Positions 33,774 to 41,337 of a stretch of 64,000 nucleotides of DNA are shown in pieces. This DNA is from Yersinia aleksiciae. Lineage in GTDB: Bacteria; Pseudomonadota; Gammaproteobacteria; Enterobacterales; Enterobacteriaceae. A program made the translations under genes and the position numbers. Under the pieces are notes generated by a model, which made no database searches, was not told where the DNA came from, and saw nothing but the letters and a program-made list of their open reading frames with translations. Each line of letters begins with the position of its first letter. Position 1 is the stretch's first letter. The stretch lies in NCBI RefSeq assembly GCF_001047675.1, contig NZ_CP011975.1, forward strand, positions 3,822,073-3,886,072, given 5' to 3'.

Positions 33774-34036
33774 TTCATCATCTCCACATAGCGCTCGGCT
33801 TTATAACGGGCGTTTAAGTAAATCGCATACAGATTCACTTCACGTTTTGCGCCTTTCTTTTGCTGGATGATAGGTAAACGTCCTGTATCAGCCTGAGTGC
33901 GAATTGTGTCTTGATTGATACCTTGGCGCTTTGCATAGTCAGCGATCGACTCGGATAGCTTGTTGCCAAAGGGATAATCAGGCGGCAACTCCCTGATAAT
34001 TGACGTATTCACGCTTCTATTCTGTTTCTTTGGCAT
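33770..34036 (-). CDS. cox: Cox-like excisionase/regulator
   Basis: First gene of the leftward early operon, divergent from C, the place of cox in P2. The 88-residue product has a winged-HTH-like segment SIADYAKRQGINQDTIRTQADTGRLPI followed by REVNLYAIY, similar in layout to Cox (91 residues). Cox represses the C promoter and directs excision; here that is inferred from position and fold pattern. Confidence 0.75.
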   Translation of the reverse strand: MPKKQNRSVNTSIIRELPPDYPFGNKLSESIADYAKRQGINQDTIRTQADTGRLPIIQQKKGAKREVNLYAIYLNARYKAERYVEMMN

Positions 34037-34124
34037 AAGTGCTACCCTCTATAATCACGCAGTTTAACGTAAAATTAGGTTCATTAAAGTGAACCATTCA
34101 GAAGATAGTTCATTGGAGTGAACC
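34037..34124. promoter_or_regulatory. cox/C switch region with two C operators
   Basis: Between the divergent cox and C starts lie GGTTCA-N6-TGAACC at 34078-34095 and AGTTCA-N6-TGAACC at 34107-34124, with centres 29 bases apart. The first is a perfect palindrome and the second has one mismatch. The second covers the GGAG ribosome binding site of C and touches its ATG, so bound repressor could limit its own synthesis. P2 also uses two spaced C operators here. Confidence 0.85.
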
Positions 34125-34424
34125 ATGTCAAGTGATCTGGGTGAAAAAGTAAAAGCTATCCGCAAAGTTGAGCAACTAAGCCAAGTTCAATTTTGCGAGG
34201 CGACAGGGATATCAATTAGTACCGTTAAGAAATATGAAACTGGTTTGTTAGAACCGGGTGGTGGGACTCTGATGAAAATCACCACACATCCCCAATTCAA
34301 GAAATACACAATGTGGCTAATGACAGGGGATGTCGCGCCAGAAATAGGCCAAATCTCCCCTGATCTCTCCCCTAATGGGCCAGAAAGCACATCTGCGAAC
34401 CAAAAAGGCCAGAAGGTTGGTTAA
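34125..34424 (+). CDS. C: Lysogeny repressor C
   Basis: P2-type immunity repressor. The 99-residue protein has exactly the length of P2 C and the same plan: an HTH (LGEKVKAIRKVEQLSQVQFCEATGIS...TVKKYETG), TPQFxKYTxWxMT-like PQFKKYTMWLMTGDVAPEIGQISP, and a C-terminal NQKGQKVG. It acts as a dimer on operators without a LexA-type cleavage domain, so it is not expected to be RecA-inducible. It is transcribed toward int. Confidence 0.93.
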   Translation: MSSDLGEKVKAIRKVEQLSQVQFCEATGISISTVKKYETGLLEPGGGTLMKITTHPQFKKYTMWLMTGDVAPEIGQISPDLSPNGPESTSANQKGQKVG

Positions 34425-34487
34425 TTGCCTACAAAATAAAGAATTTTTGGGGTAAAGGCGGGATTTGCTACGAAAGGAACTTCTTCG

Positions 34488-35468
34488 ATGAGTATTAAGT
34501 CACTTGGCGCTGAAGGCTATATGGTCGATGTGCGGCCACAGGGTCGTGAAGGGAAGCGTGTTCGTAGGAAATTCAAAACCAAAGCTGAAGCGCAGCAATA
34601 TGAACGCTGGGTTATTTCTACACAGAATAATAAAGATTGGGTAGATAAACCCGCAGATCAAAGACCGTTGCTAGACCTAATCGAACTATGGTGGAAACAT
34701 CACGGCCAGAATATGAAAGATGGGGTAAAGCGGGCGCATAAATTACGCGTTATGGCCGCAAAAATGGGCCATCCAAAAGCGAGCCAAATCACACGCACAT
34801 TCTTCTCTGACTATCGCGCATTACGGCTGGCTGAAGGCAAAAAAGCAAAAACCGTTAACCTCGATCAGGAAATGTTAGGTGGTGTATTTTCCGTTCTTAT
34901 TGAATTGGGACATTACCATAGTGAACATCCACTGAAGGCAATGAAAAAAATCAAGTTGCCTGCTCAGGAAATGGGCTTTCTAACAAATGATGAAATCAGG
35001 ACTTTGCTCAGTCGATTAGAGGGGGATCATCTGAAGGCTGTGAAGTTATGTCTAGCGACAGGAGCCAGATGGGGAGAAGTCGCCAAGCTTCGTAGGGATG
35101 AAGTTATCGGTAATAAGGTGATTTACCTCGATACGAAAAATAGTAAAAATAGAACAGTCCCTATATCGCATGAATTATGCGTGCAATTAACCGATGGAAT
35201 TAAAACAGGCCCGTTGTTTAAGTCTTTAAATTATCCCTATGTAAGAACCTGCGTCAAAGAAGTTGCTCCGGGCCTACCCGCAGGGCAAGCCGTGCACGTT
35301 TTACGCCATACGTTTGCCAGCCATTTTATGATGAATGGCGGCAACATTCTGGCGCTCCAGAAGATTTTAGGGCATTCAAATATTCTACAAACAATGACTT
35401 ATGCGCACTTTGCGCCTGACTATCTGGAAGATGCGGTTCGTTTTAATCCATTAATAAGAAACATATAG
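34488..35468 (+). CDS. int: Tyrosine integrase
   Basis: Site-specific recombinase for integration at the ptsG terminator. The 326-residue protein has an N-terminal arm-binding part, a SAM-like core-binding domain (about 58-155), and catalytic residues R194 (TGARWGE), a lysine in KNSKNR (217-222), H270 and R273 (HVLRH), H296 (LGHSN) and the nucleophile Y305. It lies downstream of C in P2 order and points to attR. Confidence 0.95.
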   Translation: MSIKSLGAEGYMVDVRPQGREGKRVRRKFKTKAEAQQYERWVISTQNNKDWVDKPADQRPLLDLIELWWKHHGQNMKDGVKRAHKLRVMAAKMGHPKASQITRTFFSDYRALRLAEGKKAKTVNLDQEMLGGVFSVLIELGHYHSEHPLKAMKKIKLPAQEMGFLTNDEIRTLLSRLEGDHLKAVKLCLATGARWGEVAKLRRDEVIGNKVIYLDTKNSKNRTVPISHELCVQLTDGIKTGPLFKSLNYPYVRTCVKEVAPGLPAGQAVHVLRHTFASHFMMNGGNILALQKILGHSNILQTMTYAHFAPDYLEDAVRFNPLIRNI

Positions 35469-35478
35469 AGGTTATAGA

Positions 35479-35604
35479 ATGAAGACTAGACGAGAAGTCA
35501 AAATTGGTAACCTTGTGATCATCAGAAGTATATCCACTCATATAAATGAGTGTGTAATGCTCTCCGGAGCAGGCATCATTACTTTTTGGAGAACCAAGTT
35601 GTGA
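35479..35604 (+). CDS. Small 41-residue ORF at the head of the HEPN cassette
   Basis: The ATG at 35479 has AGAGG seven bases upstream. The frame runs 41 codons (MKTRREVKIGNLVIIRSIST...) and its TGA overlaps the GTG of the next gene as GTGA. The ribosome site and the overlap favour a translated leader or small partner protein. No similarity is recognised; it could also be just a coupling leader peptide. Confidence 0.45.
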   Translation: MKTRREVKIGNLVIIRSISTHINECVMLSGAGIITFWRTKL

Positions 35605-36380
35605 TACAACCTAAATTGAAATCGGAAGAGTATTTTAACGCATTGCAAGACAGCTTAACTAATGGTGGAAAACTGTCAGAATTCGAATACAAGAAAATTA
35701 TAAAGGATTTAAATAACGATAAAAGTAGTACTGCTATATGTGCAATAGGATACGCTCATGCAGTGATGGGAAATAATGATGATGCTATTAACTGGTTCGA
35801 ATCATTCTCGCCTTTTACTGAGTTAGTTACACTAAAAGCATATGGTTCTTTACTTAGAATCTTAGGTAGAAATAGAGAACTGATAAATTTGACTTTAAAC
35901 TACTCCGATTCATTTAAAGACATTTGGTTCTCCTGGATGAGTATGGAGTATTATTATATAATTGGTGACATTGCGAACTCAGCAAGAAAAGCGAGGGAGT
36001 TTTTATCTATGTTGCCAGAAAATAAAAATAAAGAACGTGCAGAATATTCAATATCTCAACAACTTGATTCTTTATCTCGCGTCTATAAATCAGGATATTG
36101 CACGCCAGAACAGTTTAAAATGGTCTCTGATTTAACATTAGATATATTAGATAAGTATCACTACCCACTCCGCTACGTTGAACTTTTTTATTATGAAGGA
36201 GAAGGCGCTAGTTATGAAATTGGGATTTCTTTAGATAATGATGATTTCAAAACTCTTTCAAATTTAAATGATGAATTAATAAAACGGATGATAAAAATAA
36301 AAGAACTTGATACTTGCGAAGTCACACCTTGTTTCTCCGAGGGTGGTATGTCTAACTGGAGATATATTCATGGCGCTTAA
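35601..36380 (+). CDS. TPR-like helical protein of the int-proximal cassette
   Basis: The GTG at 35601 has GGAG nine bases upstream and gives 259 residues starting MIQPKLKSEEYFNALQ; an in-frame ATG at 35550 lacks a ribosome site. Helical repeats are visible, for example AICAIGYAHAVMGNNDDAINWFES and LKAYGSLLRILGRNRELINL, resembling TPR units, with no enzyme motif. It overlaps the HEPN gene by 11 bases and is AT-rich compared with int. The position next to attR fits an accessory (moron) gene. Function unknown; a partner or antitoxin of the HEPN protein is one possibility. Confidence 0.65.
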   Translation: MIQPKLKSEEYFNALQDSLTNGGKLSEFEYKKIIKDLNNDKSSTAICAIGYAHAVMGNNDDAINWFESFSPFTELVTLKAYGSLLRILGRNRELINLTLNYSDSFKDIWFSWMSMEYYYIIGDIANSARKAREFLSMLPENKNKERAEYSISQQLDSLSRVYKSGYCTPEQFKMVSDLTLDILDKYHYPLRYVELFYYEGEGASYEIGISLDNDDFKTLSNLNDELIKRMIKIKELDTCEVTPCFSEGGMSNWRYIHGA

Positions 36381-36765
36381 TAACAACGACTTCCTACTTT
36401 CAGCTATTGCTAATTTCAAATTCAATAATGAAGTAGGCTACCGTAACGCGATCTCGCGTGCATATTACTCTACGTACCATAAGAGCTTGTCACAAGTCGT
36501 AAAAATGCCCGCAACTCGTTCTAGTCATCATGTAGCACTGATTCAGTATCTTGCTAGTGAGCAGTGTTTCCAAAATGAGCAGTACGAAGAAGAAACATTA
36601 AAAGAACTTTCACGTTGTATGAAGCAGTTAAGGAATGCGAGGAATAAGGCCGACTATAAACTTGACACAACAATAAAGAAAACTGTGGCGGAAGAGAATA
36701 TGGCATTGGCACATAGGATTTTCGATTTGTGGGGGGACTCGCAGGAAAAACTTAATGACCGGTAA
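36370..36765 (+). CDS. HEPN-domain-like protein
   Basis: The ATG at 36370 overlaps the upstream stop; the longer frame to 36307 would extend into the TPR-like gene. The 131-residue helical protein has the HEPN-style YRNAISRAYYSTYHKSL (residues 24-40) and LRNARNKADYKLD (87-99), the R-x-x-ADY type found in UPF0332-like HEPN proteins. Many HEPN proteins are RNases in toxin or defence systems. The standard R-x4-6-H motif is not clear here apart from R30-x6-H37, so catalysis is uncertain. The attR hairpin would terminate its transcript. Confidence 0.7.
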   Translation: MALNNNDFLLSAIANFKFNNEVGYRNAISRAYYSTYHKSLSQVVKMPATRSSHHVALIQYLASEQCFQNEQYEEETLKELSRCMKQLRNARNKADYKLDTTIKKTVAEENMALAHRIFDLWGDSQEKLNDR

Positions 36766-36790
36766 ATCGGTATGATAACGCGTTTTAGGA

Positions 36791-36798
36791 TGTCCACA
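36791..36798. promoter_or_regulatory. Candidate integrase arm-type site (right arm)
   Basis: TGTCCACA, identical to the left-arm site at 4388-4395, lies about 103 bases inside attR. Confidence 0.4.
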
Positions 36799-36900
36799 TT
36801 CTGCCCAAACCACCCACGCTATAGCCATTTTGAGCACGCAGTTGCAGGCATCTAACTTACTGATATTACTGTAACTACTTGTTTTTATTAGGGCGAAAAT

Positions 36901-36931
36901 GGAGGCTTATGCCTCCCTTTTTTTATGGTTT
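36901..36931. repeat. Prophage attachment site, right (attR core)
   Basis: Exact 31-base copy of 4324-4354. It contains the hairpin GGAGGC-TTAT-GCCTCC plus seven T residues, so the host also keeps a terminator at this junction. The next host gene stops only ten bases further on the opposite strand. Confidence 0.9.
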
Positions 36932-36940
36932 TTCCAGGCC

Positions 36941-37879
36941 TTAAAACGGCTTTACCAGCAGCCGTTGAGCGGGGAAGTCGATGACGACGGCGAATTTAGC
37001 GAGGAAGTTATTACCGATTAATCCATCGGCATCCATCTGCTTGAATGCGCCGTCTAATAATATCGCATTCAGTTTTATGCCCTCGGTGCCCATTTCGCCA
37101 AGCTGAAACGCCGAAGCCACGCAATCGTCAATGTCTCCATCAATACGCACTTCTGCCAGCACGGCGCCGCAAGGGATATCAGTAACAGGTGATTTCAACC
37201 GCTCTCGCCAAAAAACTGAGATGGTGGCCCCGGTATCCAAAACCATGTTGTACTGTTTTTCATCGTGAGTGACTTTAATTTCAATCCCTTCTTGTGTGAG
37301 CCGTAGGGGTAATGAGAGCCAACCATCAGCCATATTGATACCTAAAGCGAGAGCGCTATCAGCAACAGAGAGGCGCTGACTTTTGTAATCAATCAACAAC
37401 GCTTTTTCTTTGAATAAGCTCAAGCCAATGACCATCGACTCTGGGATAGTGCTATCGGGGGTGATATTCAGCCCCCAAGGGGCGAAGGAAACCCCTTTAA
37501 CGTCCTTAAATGTCATGCCATTGATGAGAAGCAGTGGGATGTGAAATTTATCATTAAAAGAGACTTTTCCCGCCAGATCGATAGTGCGATGTTTTCCTGA
37601 GTCGAGTACCAATCCGGGGAGTTGAGACATAAACTCGTTGGTTAAATGCAGCGCGGTGCCGGAACCCGTATCGATTGAAAATGCTTGGCGCATGCCGTTG
37701 ATGTCAACATTAACCAAGGGTATCGACGCCTCATCCCACTCAAAAGGCATATGCATAACTTTTTCTGCCCCGTGAGCATTAAGGGTAGCCAGCGAGATGA
37801 CGCAGGATAAGAGGGCGCAGGTGATAGCTGTAATGTGATTTTTGAGTAACATTATGATTTTATTTAATAAAGGGAACAT
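36941..37879 (-). CDS. Retropepsin-like aspartic protease of the RiPP cluster
   Basis: The start at 37879 has AAGGA eight bases upstream and overlaps the exporter stop. The 312-residue protein has an N-terminal hydrophobic signal/anchor (about 17-36), so it acts at or beyond the inner membrane. Two aspartyl motifs are visible: D70-TG in FSIDTGSGTALHL and D215-TGA in MVLDTGATISVFW, each in a repeat-like half, as in a two-lobed pepsin-like fold. It is the last gene of the RiPP operon and may trim or degrade the exported peptide. The role is inferred from context. Confidence 0.8.
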   Translation of the reverse strand: MFPLLNKIIMLLKNHITAITCALLSCVISLATLNAHGAEKVMHMPFEWDEASIPLVNVDINGMRQAFSIDTGSGTALHLTNEFMSQLPGLVLDSGKHRTIDLAGKVSFNDKFHIPLLLINGMTFKDVKGVSFAPWGLNITPDSTIPESMVIGLSLFKEKALLIDYKSQRLSVADSALALGINMADGWLSLPLRLTQEGIEIKVTHDEKQYNMVLDTGATISVFWRERLKSPVTDIPCGAVLAEVRIDGDIDDCVASAFQLGEMGTEGIKLNAILLDGAFKQMDADGLIGNNFLAKFAVVIDFPAQRLLVKPF

Positions 37880-40001
37880 GAGGATTTTCCTTATCCATTT
37901 TCATTTCAGCGTGGGTGCTGAGGTCAAATACCCGGTCCGCCATGGCTATCATGGTTGGGCGGTGGGCAACAAAAATTCGGGTGATTTTCAGCGCGCGGAT
38001 CGCATCATTAATTCGGGCTTCATTATCGATATCCAGATCACTGGTCGCTTCGTCGAGAAAGAGTATTCGTGGGCGTTTGTACAAGGCGCGGGCCAGAGAA
38101 ATACGTTGCCGTTGCCCACCGGATAGGGCGCTGCCCATATCACCGACCCTGGTTTCATACTTCATTGGCATGGCTTCAATCTCAGAATGAATTGAAGAAA
38201 GTCGAGCGCACTCAAATACCCATTCGGTATCTGGATGAATATCAAATGAGCTGATGTTATCCAGCAAAGATCCGGCAAAGAGCCGATCTTCTTGCAAGAC
38301 ATAGGCGATATGTTTGCGATAGACGCTGAGGCCCAATCGGCGCACATCTACGCCATCCAATAAGATGGCACCGCGTTCTTGCGGGGCTAACCCCCCCATT
38401 GTTTTAAGCAGTGTCGATTTACCACAACCCGATGGCCCGATGATAGCGAGGCTTTCTCCCGCCTTGATGGAGAGCGAAACATTTTCAAATATGGCGGGTT
38501 CGCCGTCACCATAGCGATAGCACAGCTCTTTTACCTCGATACTGCCCGCGACGCTGCTGGGGATAACCCAATCAGCTTCACCTTCATCAGGTTCAGGTGT
38601 GGCTAGAGCGACTTCTGAGAGGCGTTCGCTGTGCATATCGATCAGGCGGAGTTTGATGATCGAGTCAACCACGCGGAGGGTTCGCGTAATGTACATGTCC
38701 GAGTAAATCAAAAACGCGAACAGCATACCGGTGGTCATGGTACCGTCATCAATCAGCCTTGCGCCCAACCACAATATCATTGCGCAAGAGAGTCCGATTA
38801 ACAGCAGGCCCATAGTCTGAGTCGCCAGATCTATTTTAAACAGGTAGATTTTTGCATTGGCCTCATCAATCACCAAATTGAGCCAATCGGAGCGCCGCCG
38901 CTCTGATAAATCAAAGATTTTAACGCAAGTGATGCCTCGCACCGTTTCAAGAAAATGCGAGTGTTGTTTCGCCTCATGAGCAATAGCTTCAAGGTTGGCG
39001 GAGCGGTAGGCGGGAAAAAGAAATAGCTGTAGGGCGACATACAAACAGGATATTGAGATAACCGCTGCCGCGAGGTAGCCATTGTAGATCCACATTAAGA
39101 AGATCAATCCAATCACCATCACGATATCCAGCAGTGACGCGACCATCTCCGCCGTAAAAGCATCTTGCACCACCGACAGCGAGTTAAAGCGCGAGGTCAC
39201 ATCACCCACATGGCGTTTTTCGAAGTAGGAAACGGGCAATCGGATCAAATGGCTAAAAAGCCCAGCACTCCATTGAATACCCAACGAGTACTTCACGGAC
39301 ATGACAGTCCAAGAACGAACCAGACTGAGCAAGGCTCTAAAGAGCAATAGAGCAATCATCCCCCACACTATAAGTGAAACTAAATCGATATCACCGGATT
39401 GTAAGGCCATATCAATCGTGAATTGCGCCGCCATCGGCGCTGCCATCGTCAGCAGCTCAATACAAAATGAGAGCACCAAGACATGGGCTATCGCCCGTGG
39501 TAACCCAGACACGTTTTTGAACATATCCAGCAGTCGGATGACTTGCTTTTCAGTGCGTCGCTGAAAATGCGGATTCGGCCAGATCTCCAGTGCGACACCA
39601 GTAAAGTGTTGAGATAGCTGAGTCAGAGTGATTCGTCTCTCGCCTTTGGCCGGGTCATGGATAATCGCCCCGTGACGAGAAAATTTCTTCAGTACCACAA
39701 AATGGTTGAATGACCAGTGCAAAATGCAGGGGGTTTTAAGCTGACGGACGGCATCTAAATCAGCGCGCACTGGACGTGCCCCTAATGAGAGTCGGTCTGC
39801 CAGTACGATAAGATCTCGTAACGTCATCCCCTTCAGCGACACTTGATAGTGTTTACGCAGTGCCTGAAGATCGATGTTAAGGCCATGATAGCTGGCAATC
39901 ATCGCCATACATGCCAGCCCGCACTCCGTAGCTTCTGTTTGCATCACCACCGGCAGGCGCTGTCGCAGGGCTGCAAAGTAGCCTTTCATCGCCAAAATCA
40001 T
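37860..40001 (-). CDS. Peptidase-containing ABC exporter (C39 type)
   Basis: Cleaves the double-glycine leader of the precursor and exports the core peptide. The 713-residue protein has an N-terminal C39 protease with C27 (QTEATECGLA), H100 (FNHFVVL) and D116 (IHDPAKG). Membrane helices at about 170-440 follow, then an ATPase domain with Walker A GPSGCGKST, signature ALSGGQRQR and Walker B ILFLDEATSDLD. All catalytic residues are present. It overlaps the adaptor gene by four bases and the protease gene by 20. Confidence 0.95.
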   Translation of the reverse strand: MILAMKGYFAALRQRLPVVMQTEATECGLACMAMIASYHGLNIDLQALRKHYQVSLKGMTLRDLIVLADRLSLGARPVRADLDAVRQLKTPCILHWSFNHFVVLKKFSRHGAIIHDPAKGERRITLTQLSQHFTGVALEIWPNPHFQRRTEKQVIRLLDMFKNVSGLPRAIAHVLVLSFCIELLTMAAPMAAQFTIDMALQSGDIDLVSLIVWGMIALLLFRALLSLVRSWTVMSVKYSLGIQWSAGLFSHLIRLPVSYFEKRHVGDVTSRFNSLSVVQDAFTAEMVASLLDIVMVIGLIFLMWIYNGYLAAAVISISCLYVALQLFLFPAYRSANLEAIAHEAKQHSHFLETVRGITCVKIFDLSERRRSDWLNLVIDEANAKIYLFKIDLATQTMGLLLIGLSCAMILWLGARLIDDGTMTTGMLFAFLIYSDMYITRTLRVVDSIIKLRLIDMHSERLSEVALATPEPDEGEADWVIPSSVAGSIEVKELCYRYGDGEPAIFENVSLSIKAGESLAIIGPSGCGKSTLLKTMGGLAPQERGAILLDGVDVRRLGLSVYRKHIAYVLQEDRLFAGSLLDNISSFDIHPDTEWVFECARLSSIHSEIEAMPMKYETRVGDMGSALSGGQRQRISLARALYKRPRILFLDEATSDLDIDNEARINDAIRALKITRIFVAHRPTMIAMADRVFDLSTHAEMKMDKENPHVPFIK

Positions 40002-41290
40002 GCCGCCCCTCCTGACTCACTTTGCACCTTGTTGCGGCTGTTGTTGAGGGGCCAAAGTAACCATTCATAGAGCGGGCGTTTTCTGATGAAAATATCGGTT
40101 TCAACCCCGATTCCGGGGCGCAGAGGGTAGGTTTTCCCCGCCATAAGCACCGCATTATTTTTGGGGGTGATGCGTATTTGAAAATACCTGCGCGGAGATT
40201 GATAAGTCCGCTCTCCACTTGCGCTTACCCCCCTGTCGGCGGCGGAAACAGTGGCGGCGGAAACGGAGGTGACAACGCCGTCGTATTGCCCAAACCATTG
40301 GTACGGATAGGCGTCGAAGCGCAATCTTACCGTCTGGCCTTCTCGTAACTCGCCAATGGCGTCAGAAGGGGCAAAAACTTCCACCTCGGACCGCCCTGAG
40401 GTGGGAACCACAGTGGCTAACTCTTGCCCCGCCTGAATAGTGTTGCCAGTAAGCCCGATAAAGCCGGTTAATATGCCCTCTATCGGCGCGGTGATATGCA
40501 GCTCCCGCTGCACTTCCGTCGCGACTAAATCGTGATCTAACTGTGCAGCTTGTCGATGCAGTCTCTCTAATGAGGCTTCAACGGCACTGTTGAGCGCTGC
40601 GAGCCTGGCCTCAATATCGAGGATCTCGCCTTGTAACTTAACCCTTTGCCGCTGGTGGGCTTTAAGCTGGACTGCGGCACTATAATACTCAGAGCGCCGC
40701 GCCATATGTTCAGTCTCAAGGGCTATCCCTTGACGAACTAACGTTTTGAAATGTTCGGTTTTTTCCAGTAGCCATGCAGTTTGCTGAGTAGATTTAGCAA
40801 TCAAATCATCCATTTTTTGCTGCTCTGCATCCCTATTTTTCAAGCGCTGAAGCAGAAAGTTGCGCTCAGTTTCTGATGCCTCAGACGTTAGGGCGATCTC
40901 CCGTTCTATCGCCGTTTTCTGAGCTTTTAGCGCCACTGTAATTTCATGGCTGGTCGCGCCATACTCTGTTTGCGTCTCCCTATTCAGGATAAAAATCACC
41001 TCGCCCGCACGAACGGCTTTTCCTTCCTCCGCAACGCTACTGACAATAACGCCATCATGGGAAGCAATAATCCGCGCCACCGCAGGTTGGTGAACCACGG
41101 TGCCAGTCAGACGAGCTCTCTGAGTGTAAGTCCCCATCACCATGAAAGTGATCAAGCTGACAATCAGTACCAGCGCGACCATTGCCCAAAGGGAGGCTCC
41201 CACTGGTGTCATCACTTGTGGGCTGCCTAACCAATAATGGGATCGATGCTCTATCGCTTCTTGCCTGAAAATAGGATGTATATTGACCAA
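39998..41290 (-). CDS. HlyD-family membrane fusion protein
   Basis: Periplasmic adaptor linking the ABC exporter to an outer-membrane channel. The protein has one N-terminal membrane helix (about 32-55), a biotinyl-lipoyl-like half (GTVVHQPAVARIIASHDGVI), a long coiled-coil hairpin (about 115-250), and the second half with APIEGILTGFIGLTGNTI. No ATG fits; TTG at 41290 has AGGAG ten bases upstream and gives 430 residues. A TTG at 41320 is possible but without a ribosome site. The outer-membrane partner would be TolC, which is not in this window. Confidence 0.9.
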   Translation of the reverse strand: MVNIHPIFRQEAIEHRSHYWLGSPQVMTPVGASLWAMVALVLIVSLITFMVMGTYTQRARLTGTVVHQPAVARIIASHDGVIVSSVAEEGKAVRAGEVIFILNRETQTEYGATSHEITVALKAQKTAIEREIALTSEASETERNFLLQRLKNRDAEQQKMDDLIAKSTQQTAWLLEKTEHFKTLVRQGIALETEHMARRSEYYSAAVQLKAHQRQRVKLQGEILDIEARLAALNSAVEASLERLHRQAAQLDHDLVATEVQRELHITAPIEGILTGFIGLTGNTIQAGQELATVVPTSGRSEVEVFAPSDAIGELREGQTVRLRFDAYPYQWFGQYDGVVTSVSAATVSAADRGVSASGERTYQSPRRYFQIRITPKNNAVLMAGKTYPLRPGIGVETDIFIRKRPLYEWLLWPLNNSRNKVQSESGGAA

Positions 41291-41337
41291 TTTATGGGTG
41301 CTCCTACACCGTTTAGCCAAAGCTGTTGGCTAACAAT

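Larger units (their letters stand above)
4355..36931. mobile_element. Complete P2-like prophage (about 32.6 kb)
   Basis: Contains a full P2-type gene set: terminase P/M, portal Q, scaffold O, capsid N, head completion L, tail completion X/R/S, baseplate V/W/J/I, fibre H, sheath FI, tube FII, E/E', tape T, U, D, ogr, replication A, Cox-like protein, C repressor and integrase. A 31-bp direct repeat bounds it. Compared with P2, D plus ogr are inverted relative to FI-U, and the sheath-tape operon runs opposite to the baseplate operon. All key structural genes look intact, so the element may be inducible; this is inferred from open frames only. Three accessory loci are carried: 16293-17077, 26657-29138 and 35479-36765. 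Confidence 0.93.
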
